A stretch of DNA of 64,000 bases from Clostridium sp. CF012 (lineage in GTDB: Bacteria > Bacillota > Clostridia > Clostridiales > Clostridiaceae): positions 1 to 64,000 of the forward strand of contig NZ_JAHLEF010000010.1 of assembly GCF_018861755.1 (NCBI RefSeq), read 5' to 3'. How positions within the stretch are numbered: position 1 is the first letter of the stretch; the number at the start of each line of letters is the position of its first letter. Made by a program: the position numbers and the translations under genes. Shown here in pieces: positions 9,153-18,541 of the stretch. A model generated the notes under the pieces. That model was not told the origin of the DNA, did not search any database, and saw nothing but the letters and a program-made list of their open reading frames with translations.

Positions 9153-9374
9153 TTATTTAACCTCAGTTCTGTCAATATCTCTATCCCTGTCTCTTCCTAA
9201 GAAAGATAAGGAATATAGACCAGCTATACCTACTAGAGCAAATATAATTCTAGTAAATGCTGTTCCAGTACCAAATAAGCTTGATACTAGGTCAAATCGG
9301 AAAAATCCAATTAGTCCCCAATTTACAGCTCCTATAATAACTAATACGAGTGCAGTAATATCTAATCCTTTCAA
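9153..9374 (-). CDS. DUF378-family small membrane protein
   Basis: About 73 residues with two hydrophobic helices; LVLVIIGAVNWGLIGFF is the DUF378 signature, followed by an Asp/Arg-rich tail. Its function is unknown; it is a predicted inner-membrane protein. I place the start at the TTG at 9374, which has AAAAGGAG nine bases upstream. The ATG three codons earlier (9383) directly touches that Shine-Dalgarno sequence. The gene is monocistronic. Confidence 0.8.
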   Translation of the reverse strand: MKGLDITALVLVIIGAVNWGLIGFFRFDLVSSLFGTGTAFTRIIFALVGIAGLYSLSFLGRDRDRDIDRTEVK

Positions 9375-9557
9375 CTTACACATCTCCTTTTTAATTAAAT
9401 TTACAGTATTAGTGTTTGCAATTTTTAAAAAATTATTACTGCATTATAAAAAATTATTTTATTTCGCCTGTATTAAAAAACATGTAAGAACAAAAACAAG
9501 ATGTTAATGGAATGCGAGGTGGATATTCAGTGGCAAAAAAAGAAGCTAAGCAACGAT

Positions 9558-9700
9558 TCATATTAAATCTAAAGCTTCAGGGATCTGAGCATTTACTATG
9601 GCTTGAATTTGTGGGCAAACTATAGCACCACCCTCGAGTTTTATTGCTTGTGCTCCTGCATCATTAAAAATTCTTTAAGTTTGCCATAGTCTTTATCACT
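9558..9700 (-). pseudogene. Relic of panB (ketopantoate hydroxymethyltransferase)-like gene
   Basis: Minus-strand codons from about 9665 down to a TGA at 9558 encode AGAQAIKLEGGAIVCPQIQ followed by AIVNAQIP, which resembles the PanB core (AGA-x-KLEGG ... I-x-AIV-x-A-x-IPV). The reading frame slips near 9665, and sequence on both sides does not fit PanB. The call is strengthened by context: a broken DUF2520 gene lies 750 bp upstream on the same strand, and DUF2520 genes often precede panB in clostridia. The matching stretch is only ~30 residues, so it stays tentative. Confidence 0.4.
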
Positions 9701-9832
9701 ATGTTTCTCTTTGGATAAAGCTAGTACGTCTAATCATTAGTCTTTGAAGTTTTCATGCTTTTCTTTTCTGTCCCAACTGTTCGGTACGAAAAATCCGTTG
9801 GCGAAGTTTCCTCACATATTCATATATTTTCC

Positions 9833-10066
9833 CCCTAACCCAGTATTGCTCCTACGTAAAGCAATGACCTTAGGTATTTAACTCTCATGCAACCTACAAA
9901 CCAATTACTCAGAGTGCAGTTTCGAGTAGGGATATGCTTAGTAATTAATGCAGTTTCATACGAAACACTACCAATTAGCAACTTATTGTCGCACCTATGT
10001 TTAATAATAGTGTTGGTAATATGACAATTTTTAAGGGAAGCCAAAAATGGCTTCCCTTAATTCACA
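9833..10066 (+). ncRNA. Candidate structured non-coding RNA, ~230 nt
   Basis: This segment is richer in G+C than its surroundings and dense in possible helices: ATTGCT/AGCAAT (9848-9869), TAGGT/ACCTA, AATTACT/AGTAATT around an inner TACTC/GAGTA, GTTTC/GAAAC, TACCAA/TTGGTA and TTGTC/GACAA. It ends in a perfect 11-bp hairpin AAGGGAAGCCA/TGGCTTCCCTT with an AAAA loop. A 69-codon ORF on the other strand has composition unlike local proteins (many Cys, His, Arg) and I judge it accidental. The strand is uncertain: a weak promoter (TTGGCG, 17 bp, CATATA) favours plus. Size would fit a raiA-motif-type RNA, but I cannot verify that identity. Confidence 0.35.
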
Positions 10067-10076
10067 TTTAAAAATA

Positions 10077-10373
10077 TTATTTATCCACCTTTCTAATTTT
10101 TGATACCTTCGACACTACACCAACTGCAGTACTTACAACAATTGAATATAAAATCCCCTTTAGTATAGTATTGTAATTACCTACAATATTAAACCTTTCG
10201 CTAAGCATAGTGCCAACTATATATATTATAAAAGATATTACAACTGCAATAATTTTTCTCATATAATTTTGCTTAAACCATTTTTTTACGTTTAATTTTG
10301 AACTAATAAAATGAAATATAGCATATGAAATACTATAGGATAATAAAAAAATCATTGTTGTAACTAAATACAT
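10077..10373 (-). CDS. Small membrane protein, unknown function
   Basis: About 98 residues with three hydrophobic helices (starting YLVTTMIFLLSYSISYAIF, then KIIAVVISFIIYIVGT, then GILYSIVVSTAVGVVS) and a basic C terminus. I choose the ATG at 10373 because GGGGAGGGG lies eight bases before it; the upstream ATG (10394) precedes that Shine-Dalgarno sequence. No family is recognised. It lies between a broken DUF2520 gene and the candidate RNA. Confidence 0.6.
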   Translation of the reverse strand: MYLVTTMIFLLSYSISYAIFHFISSKLNVKKWFKQNYMRKIIAVVISFIIYIVGTMLSERFNIVGNYNTILKGILYSIVVSTAVGVVSKVSKIRKVDK

Positions 10374-10447
10374 TAATATCCCCTCCCCTATCATGTATGA
10401 ATTCGTATTAAAATACTGTTGTGTCCGTATTTAATTATACAACATAA

Positions 10448-10804
10448 TTAAATATAAATTGCTTCCTTATGAAACGCATTAATATGTTGTATATGATCTT
10501 TGGGTGCTTCAATAGAAAAATGAGCAGTTTGCATGTTTTTATAGGAATTATATTTATCAAAAAATGAGAAAATAGGGTGAATTGAATATGCGAATGCATC
10601 TGAATTGTTTATATCTAAAAAAATGCTAGAAGTTAAGGAACCACAATTAATGTTTTCATAAGCTTTTGAGTTAGTAAATTCAGATGCTTCTTTAGCATCT
10701 TTATATAATTTACTATAGTATCCAGATGACGTTATTCCTTTCAAGGAAAAATATTTTCCAAGGGAAAAACCTATCTTTCCACATCAAATAAAGCCAACAA
10801 CCAT
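10448..10804 (-). pseudogene. Broken DUF2520 / Rossmann-like oxidoreductase gene
   Basis: Translation from an ATG at 10804 (with GGAGGCGAT before it) gives MVVGFI, a TGA in place of a glycine or alanine codon, then CGKIGFSLGKYFSLKGITSS, the start of a Rossmann NAD(P)-binding domain. The frame then continues openly (GYYSKLYKDAKEASEFTNSK) but jumps to CGSLTSSIF and AYSIHPIFSFFDKYNSYKN, which in intact DUF2520 proteins lie ~50 residues later. So there is a stop, an internal deletion and a missing C-terminal domain. Intact relatives are ~280 residues and often sit before panB. Confidence 0.7.
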
Positions 10805-11144
10805 AATATCGCCTCCAATGTAATACACAGTACACCACAGGTATATGAGGGTGGAAGACTCCTGTATAGCTGTCTCATTCATAAAGATATGAGCAGAAAA
10901 AACAAACCAAGCCATTTAAGTAGATAAAGCCACCAATGTGGATTAAACCGCTAATAATAATATATTAAACAATTCGGTGAAGTTCATATTAGATACTACC
11001 CACAAATACTTTAGCATAACTATTTTCTGAATTCAAATATAAATATATAAATTAATGCATAAGCTATTGATATATATTGAGAAATGTTTGATAATGTATA
11101 GTATACGTTTATTTTCATGTAAATTATAGAAAAGAGGGGATAAA
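10805..11144. other. Intergenic, no gene seen
   Basis: 340 bp between the broken DUF2520 gene and the 11145 gene. I see no coding pattern, strong hairpin or named repeat. The last ~100 bp are very AT-rich and presumably hold the promoter of the downstream gene, but no clear -35/-10 pair stands out. Confidence 0.5.
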
Positions 11145-11522
11145 ATGAGTACCTTTATAACAATACTCGGCATCGTTGCATTTTCAATCGTTGTTCTTGT
11201 AGTATATAATGTTTTAAAAACTTATGTATTACATAAGATAAAAGTTAACAAATGGGTAATACTTGGACTCGCTATGGTATTATTTGTGGTGCCTACGCTT
11301 GCATGGCCTACTATGCCAAAATATGTAGCTAACTATGTAATACCAGGAGTATTTGTATTTTTATTTTTATGGTTTATGGATTTATCAGGCTTTATCAAGA
11401 AGAAAAGTGCTCCTACAACAAACTATAGTATAGGAGCTAAAAAAGATAAAAAGGCCGACGTCGTAATGAGACCTAAGGTTAAGCCAAATAGGATTAAAAA
11501 CAATATTGACAATAAAAAATAA
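11145..11522 (+). CDS. Membrane protein with basic tail, unknown function
   Basis: 125 residues. Three hydrophobic helices (about 4-26, 37-56 and 66-84) are followed by a ~40-residue Lys/Asn-rich cytoplasmic tail. AGAGGGG precedes the start. It is monocistronic with its own terminator. No family is recognised; the fold suggests a small integral membrane protein. Confidence 0.65.
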   Translation: MSTFITILGIVAFSIVVLVVYNVLKTYVLHKIKVNKWVILGLAMVLFVVPTLAWPTMPKYVANYVIPGVFVFLFLWFMDLSGFIKKKSAPTTNYSIGAKKDKKADVVMRPKVKPNRIKNNIDNKK

Positions 11523-11526
11523 TTTT

Positions 11527-11567
11527 AAAAGGAGTATAAATTTCTATGTGAAATTTATACTCCTTTT
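11527..11567. terminator. Terminator after the 11145 gene
   Basis: AAAGGAGTATAAATTT and AAATTTATACTCCTTTTT form a 16-bp stem with a 7-nt loop and a T-tract, four bases after the stop. Confidence 0.85.
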
Positions 11568-11583
11568 TCTGTCTTATGCACAT

Positions 11584-11680
11584 TAGTTGTTAACTGTCCC
11601 TAGAACATCTGTATTTTGTTAGCAGCCTCTAATAAAAAAGGGTTTGTTTGAAGAGTGGACATTAGTTGTTAACTGTCCCT
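11584..11680. repeat. Two direct copies of the GTTGTTAACNGTCCC repeat
   Basis: TAGTTGTTAACTGTCCCT occurs at 11584-11601 and again at 11663-11680, 79 bp apart, each preceded by an ACATTAG or CATTAG. The second copy runs into the stop codon of the amidohydrolase gene. They belong to the family whose palindromic copies are at 21531, 30051 and 37393. Confidence 0.8.
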
Positions 11681-13277
11681 AAAACATTTTTACGCCACCT
11701 ACATAGGTTTGTAAAACAGTTATATTCTTTATATTATGTTTTTCAGTGCGTAAAATATCTTCTGATAGAACAACAAAGTCAGCTAATTTTTCTATAGATA
11801 TAGTACCTTTAATAGCTTCTTCAAAACTCATATAAGCAGAACCTAGAGTATAGGCTTTTAAAGCTTCTATAACAGTTAAGTTTTGTGCGCTGTGCCAGCC
11901 TTCAGTAGGATAGCCTTTCAAATCTTTTCTAGTAACTGCTGCATAAATGCCTTCTATTGGGTTAAAACTCTCAATTGGTGCATCGGAGCTAAAGGCAACA
12001 GGAATCCTTGAACTTAGCATGTCTTTCCAAACATAGCTCTTATCTGCACGTTTTTTCCCAACTGCACTTTCAACTATTGGGTAATCAGTCATAACGAAAG
12101 AGGGTTGAACGTTAGCCACTATATTTAGTTTTTTAAATCTGCTAAGTAATTCATCATTAGTGAATTGACAGTGGACTATGGTTAAGCGCAAATCCTTATT
12201 TTCAGAGGATGTTACTATTTTCTCATAAGAATTTAAAATAGTTTCTGTAGCATTATCTCCTATTGCATGGATAGTTATTTGAAAGCCGGCAGCATGCGCA
12301 AGACTCGTAATGTTATCTAGTGAAGCTTGGTTATATATTAATACCCCTTTAGTGCCTTCATCGCAGTATTCTTCTTTCATAGCAGCAGTTCTGCCACCTA
12401 AGGAGCCATCTTCAAATAATTTTATTGGTCCTATCTTTAACATATTACTTCCTAAATTGGATTTTAATTTTAAATTAACTGCTTCTGATATACTTTTCTC
12501 ATTAGGTAAATTTAATTGTAGGATAAATCTAAGCGGAAGAGTTTGTTCTACTTCTAATTCTCTATAAGCTGCAAGTAAGTTTTGTAAAGAGCCGCAGTGA
12601 GTTAAATCTTCAGTTTGAATGGTGGTAATACCTACCTTTAAAGCGTCCATAAATGCAGACTTTAATAAGGTTTTAATTTCTTCCTTTGGAATTTTAGGGA
12701 GAGAGTTAGAGACTAAATTAAGTGCATTTTCTCTAAGGATTCCTGTTGGCATTCCATTTTCAATATCAATAATACCACCCTCTGGATTTTCTGTGTGTGA
12801 GTTAATGCTCAGTAATTCTAAGGCTTTAGAATTGACAACGCCTATATGTCCGCATATTCTAGCAAAATATATAGGGTGCGACGTACTTATTTTATCAAGA
12901 TCATGCCTAGTAGGTAGTCTTTTTTCAGAGAATAAGTTATGATTCCAACCTCTTGAAATTATCCATTGTCCATCTGGAATACTACGAGTTTTTATATGTT
13001 CTTTCGTTAAATATATGAGTTTATCAATAGAGGGGACATTTAATAAGTTAACATTATTCTTTTGAACAGCATAGTTTAAAAAATGCATATGGGCATCGTT
13101 AAAGCCTGGAATAACGGTATTACCTTTAAGATCAACGATGGTGTCATAAGGCTTAGATAAGGACAATATTTCTTCATTAGTGCCGATAGCTTTGAAGATA
13201 CCATGTTCTACATAGAATGCTTCACATAATTTGTCCTCGTCTAAAGTTATAATGTTTCCATTGATGAATGCAGGCAT
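11679..13277 (-). CDS. Amidohydrolase family 3 (YtcJ-like) metal-dependent hydrolase
   Basis: 532 residues with the amidohydrolase_3 layout: a small N-terminal beta domain (NGNIITLDED), the metal motif FNDAHMHF (HxH, about residue 62), GRTAAM, IHAIGDNA carrying a barrel His, VHCQF, and the late catalytic Asp in SSDAPIE. Family members hydrolyse formamides and other C-N bonds; the substrate here is unknown. The start has AAAGGAGAT upstream. It is probably single-gene, with a repeat overlapping its 3' end. Confidence 0.85.
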   Translation of the reverse strand: MPAFINGNIITLDEDKLCEAFYVEHGIFKAIGTNEEILSLSKPYDTIVDLKGNTVIPGFNDAHMHFLNYAVQKNNVNLLNVPSIDKLIYLTKEHIKTRSIPDGQWIISRGWNHNLFSEKRLPTRHDLDKISTSHPIYFARICGHIGVVNSKALELLSINSHTENPEGGIIDIENGMPTGILRENALNLVSNSLPKIPKEEIKTLLKSAFMDALKVGITTIQTEDLTHCGSLQNLLAAYRELEVEQTLPLRFILQLNLPNEKSISEAVNLKLKSNLGSNMLKIGPIKLFEDGSLGGRTAAMKEEYCDEGTKGVLIYNQASLDNITSLAHAAGFQITIHAIGDNATETILNSYEKIVTSSENKDLRLTIVHCQFTNDELLSRFKKLNIVANVQPSFVMTDYPIVESAVGKKRADKSYVWKDMLSSRIPVAFSSDAPIESFNPIEGIYAAVTRKDLKGYPTEGWHSAQNLTVIEALKAYTLGSAYMSFEEAIKGTISIEKLADFVVLSEDILRTEKHNIKNITVLQTYVGGVKMF

Positions 13278-13390
13278 TTTAACATCTCCTTTGAATAATT
13301 ATTGCGAACTAAAATTTTTTATTAGAGGGTGCTATAACAAAAGTATATTCTAATAAAAGAGAGTTGATTTGAGAAATGGAATAGTATGAT

Positions 13391-13408
13391 TAGTTGTTAA
13401 CCGTCCCC
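13391..13408. repeat. Single GTTGTTAACCGTCCC repeat
   Basis: TAGTTGTTAACCGTCCCC in the gap between the amidohydrolase start and the homocysteine methyltransferase stop. Confidence 0.8.
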
Positions 13409-13488
13409 ACTGTTTTGAGATAGACACAACATAGGAATATTGTTCTTAATAAATACTACACAGTATGTTTATAATAGAAAGTTTAATA

Positions 13489-14418
13489 TTAAATCATCTG
13501 ATTTAAATTTTTGGCAATTTCATTCATGTGGGTGTCATCTGTACCACAGCAACCACCAAAAATTTTAAGGTTAAAGTCTTTATATAGTTTTAACATATCA
13601 TTTGCCAAATTATTAGCATCTGAAGTCTTTAAATCACAACAACTGTCGAGTTCTTCTGGTGATAGAGGAGACGTATTCGCTTGTATCCCCTTAAATCGGT
13701 TTTCTACTATAGCTGTTTTATTATAAGCTTGAGATAACGCTTCAGCGACCACCTTTGGATGAACACAATTCGTCATATAGCAAAGAGGTCTGCGGTTTGT
13801 AGCATTATCAATTGTGCTTATAGCTTCATGAATTGTTGTACCATCTATTAATTTACCATCATTTCTTATCATAAAACTAATAATATATGGTAGACCAGTG
13901 TTTTCCATTGCTCTTGCCATACCTATAGCCTCCGACAAAGCTGGCATAATACCTGCGTATAAAAAGTCAGCTTTAGCTTCCGAAAATAATGTAGATTGCC
14001 ATGAATGAAATTCAAATGCTTCTTTTTCAGACAAAACATCAGTTGCCTTATAAGCATCACCCTTGCACCCCATAAGTCCACCAATATACACATTCGAAGG
14101 AAAGGTCTGTTTTATTTCACGCAAGAATGAAATATTATCATAAATAATACGCTCATTATATTTAGATTTTGTAACACGTTCTTTATTTGCCCTGCGAGTT
14201 GGTGTTGTTAGCATAATCGGCAAATTATAATGTTGAGATATTTTTATATATTGATGAAATAATTCTTTAAGTGCTTGCTTAGCTTTTTTATTATATATAT
14301 GACCAGCAAGAGCAACAACTTCGTCAAAAGGAATATCATATTCCCTTTTTAAACGTTCACCCACTCCCCCTTCCATTAAAATAAAAGATGAATTATTATA
14401 GCAAATTTCAAAATCCAT
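13489..14418 (-). CDS. Homocysteine S-methyltransferase family protein
   Basis: 309 residues, a Zn-thiolate methyltransferase of the MmuM/BHMT type. The conserved cysteines are present: TNCVHP and the late GGCCGTD pair. The N-terminal LMEGGVGERL replaces the usual LDGGMGT. These enzymes move a methyl group from S-methylmethionine or a similar donor to homocysteine to make methionine. GGAGG lies before the start. A wreck of a MetH-type enzyme lies at 281-558; whether this gene substitutes for it is unknown. Confidence 0.85.
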   Translation of the reverse strand: MDFEICYNNSSFILMEGGVGERLKREYDIPFDEVVALAGHIYNKKAKQALKELFHQYIKISQHYNLPIMLTTPTRRANKERVTKSKYNERIIYDNISFLREIKQTFPSNVYIGGLMGCKGDAYKATDVLSEKEAFEFHSWQSTLFSEAKADFLYAGIMPALSEAIGMARAMENTGLPYIISFMIRNDGKLIDGTTIHEAISTIDNATNRRPLCYMTNCVHPKVVAEALSQAYNKTAIVENRFKGIQANTSPLSPEELDSCCDLKTSDANNLANDMLKLYKDFNLKIFGGCCGTDDTHMNEIAKNLNQMI

Positions 14419-14471
14419 TTTTACCTCCTTTAATGCATAATATTATACCAGTGTGACTAACTTTAAGAAAG

Positions 14472-14993
14472 TTACGAATTTATATTGAGTACATACTCGT
14501 TCTCTAAAATTGACATTACAATTAGAGATTCATAGTTTTCATTATAAAAAATACAGTCTCTTAAATTGCCTTCTTCAATAAAGCCTTCGGATTTATAAAG
14601 GTTTTGTGCCCTATGATTCTTATATCTAACATCAAGCCATAACCTATGTGCTTTTAACTGCTCAAAAACAACTTTCTTAATTAATATTAAAGTTTCTTTA
14701 CCTAAACCTTTTCCTTTTTCACATATTACAATTCTTCTAAATTCAATACTATGATTAGGATTTTCAATTCCACCCATAATTAGGTAGCCAATAGGTTTAT
14801 ATGTATTTGAATCTTCAACTATTAAGTGTAAAATATCTTTATCTGATAAAGCATTTATATGTTGCTCTTTTGTCCACTGCCCTACAAATTGAGCATTATC
14901 GGTCGCTTGTTCAGAATTAATTACAAATTCCAAATCATCAACTTGCGTATACCTTAAAGTAATAAGATTAGATTTTTCAATAATATGCTTCAT
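14472..14993 (-). CDS. GNAT-family N-acetyltransferase
   Basis: About 173 residues with the RimJ/RimL-type GNAT fold: FRRIVICEKGKGLGKETL is the acetyl-CoA loop, and LDVRYKNHRAQNLYKSEGF is the classic C-terminal motif. The start is placed at the ATG at 14993, eight bases after TTGGAGG, not the ATG at 15011 which lies before it. The substrate cannot be inferred. A second, similar protein is at 39711. Confidence 0.85.
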   Translation of the reverse strand: MKHIIEKSNLITLRYTQVDDLEFVINSEQATDNAQFVGQWTKEQHINALSDKDILHLIVEDSNTYKPIGYLIMGGIENPNHSIEFRRIVICEKGKGLGKETLILIKKVVFEQLKAHRLWLDVRYKNHRAQNLYKSEGFIEEGNLRDCIFYNENYESLIVMSILENEYVLNINS

Positions 14994-15011
14994 TAGGTAT
15001 TCCTCCAACAC

Positions 15012-15511
15012 TCATTTAATGTGTTCCACCTGGGTTTAATAAATTAGCTATTATATCTGAAAATTTCTTGTTTTTCTTTACTCATTCCCTTCCGCCTATT
15101 TACAATTATAGACATTATGTAATCTAAATTTATTGAACTTCTAATATTTCTACTAAAACACAATTCAACAATCATCCGCAATTATCCTTCAAAATTTATA
15201 TGAAAACGTAAAAAATTTCTATATATTACTCTAAAAGTGTATTAAATACTTCTTAATTTATAACAGGAATGATCTAAACTGAATTGAAGATTTAATGTTG
15301 AATGCTATAAGGTAACATTACATATTCATTCAATTTATAATGTTTCAGTACAGTTCATAATTATACGGAACAAAAAGCCACCTATACACTCAGTACAGGT
15401 GGCTTTTTGTTCCGTATAATTATTAGGTTACGATATTTCAACGTTTATAAGGGTTTTCAGTATACCTCATAATTGTAGTTGTGCTACTGAGGGCTTTGCA
15501 TTTGTTTGGAT
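15012..15511. other. Intergenic, terminator only
   Basis: 500 bp between the GNAT gene start and the nrdJ stop. Apart from the long hairpin at 15357-15423 I see no gene, repeat or RNA motif. The segment 15050-15350 is plain AT-rich DNA. Confidence 0.5.
15357..15423. terminator. Very long perfect hairpin, terminator of nrdJ
   Basis: A 27-bp perfect stem (ATAATTATACGGAACAAAAA... against its complement) with a 13-nt loop, about 90 bp after the nrdJ stop. It holds GCCACCT/AGGTGGC followed by T5 in the plus direction and by TTTTTG in the minus direction. Confidence 0.75.
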
Positions 15512-18500
15512 TTAACTGCACCCCGTGGTAGTACCACAATCCAGACAAACCTTGCAAGTGCCGCTTTTAACAAGTTTGGTACTTGAACAATGAGAGCAGG
15601 TTTCAGAGTATAATCTTTCCCCTTTAGGTTTTTCTGTGTTTTCAAAGGAAGATACATTTTCAGCTTCTACTATGCTAGCTGAAATTTCATTTTCATCTGG
15701 CATTAGTGGGTTTTTAGGAATATTAGGGTTGCCATAGCTTTCAGGTTTAATTTGACATCTTGTATAGTCGCCTAGTTCTATATCAATTATCTTGCTGATT
15801 AAATCAGATATAGATGAAACGGACTTAATATAAGGATGTTTTTGTACAAAACCATAAGGTTCGAATTTTTGTCCGCGAAGCATTTTAGAAATATCTTCTG
15901 CAGGTACATGATACTGGAGCATTACTGATATTGACTTTGAAAGGGAATTAAGTAATCCAGTAATAATAGTACCTTCTCTATCTGTTGTTATATATATTTC
16001 AGAGATTTCCCCATTTGAACGCCTATTTACCGTAGTATAGACTTTTACATCATCAATTTGAGCAGGATGAGTAGTGCCATAACGGATTCCAATTGGTTTT
16101 TCTCTTGTAGAGTGATTGGATATTTCTTGATCTGCCTTTGCTTTCTTTAAAAGATCCGCATAGGATAAATCCTCAAGTGAAAGTTCTTTATCTTGAGATA
16201 AGGTAGTGTTTAAAGGTTGACTTGCCTTTGATCCATCTCTATATAAGGCTATACCTTTTACACCTAATTTCCAAGAATTAAGTATTACTTCTTTGAAGTC
16301 TTCTATAGTGGCATTTTTAGGTAGATTTACAGTCTTTGATATAGAACCTGATATCATTGGGGTTATTGCTGCCATCATAAGAACATGTCCCATAAATGGG
16401 ATATATCTTTTTCCGCTACCGCATTTGTTTGCTGTATCAAATATAGGCAAGTGTTCAACTTTTAAATGTGGAGCACCCTCGATTTTACCATCAATAATTT
16501 TTTCGTATTCAAAGCCATTTTCATCAACTTTTTCTTTTCTTAGAATATAATCTAAAATGTCATTTGTTTGGATTTGTGAGTATCCTAAATTACTTAAGGA
16601 CGCTTTAATTACCGGATTAACCATAGTCATATAACCGCCACCAGATAACTTTTTATAAATAAAATGGCTGAAATATGGTTCTATAGAGGTTGCACCACAA
16701 TCCATAGCAAAGGAAATAGTACCAGTAGGAGCTATAACTGTAACTTGAGCATTTCTAAAGCCATATTTTTCACCACTATTTAATGCTTTTGTCCAACAAT
16801 TCTTTAAGGTTTTACCTAAATATCCTAGTGAATTGTCATTTAAAAGAGAGTGATTAACTTTTATAGGCTCATAACTTAAATTTTCAAATTCGGTATTTAG
16901 AGCTCCAGCTGCTCTAGCGTGATTCCTTATAACTAGTTGCATATATGTTTTGTTAATTTCATATTTTTCAAAAGGAGCTAGTTCTTTTGCTATTAAGGAT
17001 GAAACGTAATAAGACTCTGCAGTCATTATTCCAGTTAATGCAGAAGCTAAATTTCTAGCATCTTCTGAGTCGTAGGCATATCCCATTACCATAAGTAGTG
17101 AAGAGAGGTTTGCAATCCCAAGTCCTGTGCTTCTAAACAAGTGAGTTTTTCTTGCTATATCTTCTGTGGGAAACTGGCCCCAATGTATGGAAGCTTCAAG
17201 AACTAATTGGGTAAGTCCGATTAAATGAACATAGCCATCTATATCCAATTCTTTAGTTTCATTATCATAAAATTTATAAACATTAATAGAGGCTAAATTA
17301 CAGGAAGTATCATCTAAAAATGCATATTCGCCACAAGGATTAGTTGAGTTAATTCTATTGTGCTTTGCATTAACGATTCCATCTTCTCCAGCTGGGCAAG
17401 TGTGCCATGCATTAAAAGTATCATCAAACTGAGGAGCAGGATCTGCACATAGCCAAGCAGCTTTATTAAAGGTATCCCATAGTTCTTTAACATTTATATC
17501 TTTATTAATTGAGCTATCAGATCTTCCTTTAAGAGTAATAGTCTGTTTAGGATTTTTTGAAAGGCCATCCACCTTCATCATGAACTCATCTGAGAATCTT
17601 ATTGAGTTGTTTCCGTTTTGGCCAGAAACTGTCTCATAAGACTCTCCTTCAAAGCTACCATCGTAACCCATTTTAGTAAGAGCACGTACTTTATCTTCTT
17701 CTTTAGCTTTCCAAGTCATAAATTCCATTATTTCAGGATGGTCAATATCAAGGCATAGCATTTTAGCGGCACGTCTTGTAGTTCCGCCAGATTTTATTGC
17801 CCCAGCATTTCTATCAAGGCCTTTTAAAAAGCTCATGAGGCCTGAAGAAACTCCACCGCTAGATAATTTTTCACCTTTACCTCTTATGCTAGAGAAGTTT
17901 GTTCCAGTACCTGAACCGCCTTTAAATAATTTGGTTTCTGTTACATACTGCTCAGATATTGAGTGTTTGCCAAGTAATTTATCTTCAATTGAGAGAATGA
18001 AACAAGCCGAAGCTTGGGTTCGTGTATAAGCATCTTCGCTCTTAACAACTTTTTTTTCATTTTCATCATAATAAAAATTATCTAAGGTTCCACCTTTTAT
18101 ACCATAAGATAGGTTAAGTCCAGTATTAAACCATTGAGGAGAATTTGGAGCAAACATTTGGTTTAAAAATGCATATACCAATTCATCATAGATAATGCTT
18201 TTTTCCTCCTGGGTTTTAATAATTTTCTCGTCAATTAAGGATTCACACCAAAAATTAACAAGCCTATGAGCCACCATTTTCATACTATTCTCATAGCCTT
18301 GTACACTTGGAACACCGGATTTTCTAAAATATTTGGAAGCAATAATATCACAAGAATTCTGTGAGTAATGCTCTGGAAATTCTAAATCCTTCATATCTAA
18401 AAGTACTTTGCTTGTTTTATGGTCCTTTAAAAAAACATCTACTTTTTTCCAATTGAACAAATCAAAAACCGTAATAGTTTTATCTTTTTCTAATGCACCT

Positions 18501-18538
18501 GTATAAAATCTTTTAAATAAATTTTTTATCTCCGCCAT
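15512..18538 (-). CDS. nrdJ: Adenosylcobalamin-dependent (class II) ribonucleotide reductase
   Basis: 1008 residues. Converts ribonucleotides to deoxyribonucleotides with a cobalamin-derived radical and needs no oxygen. An active-site half-cystine lies in QASACFIL, the catalytic region in STNPCGEYAF...TSCNLASINVY, and APTGTISFAMDCGATSIEP is the conserved barrel segment. A TSCPD-type domain (about 845-930) precedes the C-terminal zinc-ribbon tail CSHCSS...CKVCLDCG with CS at the end, which carries the redox-active cysteines. It is alone in its transcription unit. Upstream are two NrdR-type boxes 31 bp apart. The leader carries no cobalamin riboswitch that I can see. Confidence 0.95.
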   Translation of the reverse strand: MAEIKNLFKRFYTGALEKDKTITVFDLFNWKKVDVFLKDHKTSKVLLDMKDLEFPEHYSQNSCDIIASKYFRKSGVPSVQGYENSMKMVAHRLVNFWCESLIDEKIIKTQEEKSIIYDELVYAFLNQMFAPNSPQWFNTGLNLSYGIKGGTLDNFYYDENEKKVVKSEDAYTRTQASACFILSIEDKLLGKHSISEQYVTETKLFKGGSGTGTNFSSIRGKGEKLSSGGVSSGLMSFLKGLDRNAGAIKSGGTTRRAAKMLCLDIDHPEIMEFMTWKAKEEDKVRALTKMGYDGSFEGESYETVSGQNGNNSIRFSDEFMMKVDGLSKNPKQTITLKGRSDSSINKDINVKELWDTFNKAAWLCADPAPQFDDTFNAWHTCPAGEDGIVNAKHNRINSTNPCGEYAFLDDTSCNLASINVYKFYDNETKELDIDGYVHLIGLTQLVLEASIHWGQFPTEDIARKTHLFRSTGLGIANLSSLLMVMGYAYDSEDARNLASALTGIMTAESYYVSSLIAKELAPFEKYEINKTYMQLVIRNHARAAGALNTEFENLSYEPIKVNHSLLNDNSLGYLGKTLKNCWTKALNSGEKYGFRNAQVTVIAPTGTISFAMDCGATSIEPYFSHFIYKKLSGGGYMTMVNPVIKASLSNLGYSQIQTNDILDYILRKEKVDENGFEYEKIIDGKIEGAPHLKVEHLPIFDTANKCGSGKRYIPFMGHVLMMAAITPMISGSISKTVNLPKNATIEDFKEVILNSWKLGVKGIALYRDGSKASQPLNTTLSQDKELSLEDLSYADLLKKAKADQEISNHSTREKPIGIRYGTTHPAQIDDVKVYTTVNRRSNGEISEIYITTDREGTIITGLLNSLSKSISVMLQYHVPAEDISKMLRGQKFEPYGFVQKHPYIKSVSSISDLISKIIDIELGDYTRCQIKPESYGNPNIPKNPLMPDENEISASIVEAENVSSFENTEKPKGERLYSETCSHCSSTKLVKSGTCKVCLDCGTTTGCS

Positions 18539-18541
18539 AAT

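Noticed and set aside
9835-10044. 69-codon minus-strand ORF with many Cys, His and Arg
   Set aside because: Codon use and composition unlike other genes here, no Shine-Dalgarno sequence, and its DNA is full of compatible RNA helices. Treated as the complement of a candidate ncRNA.
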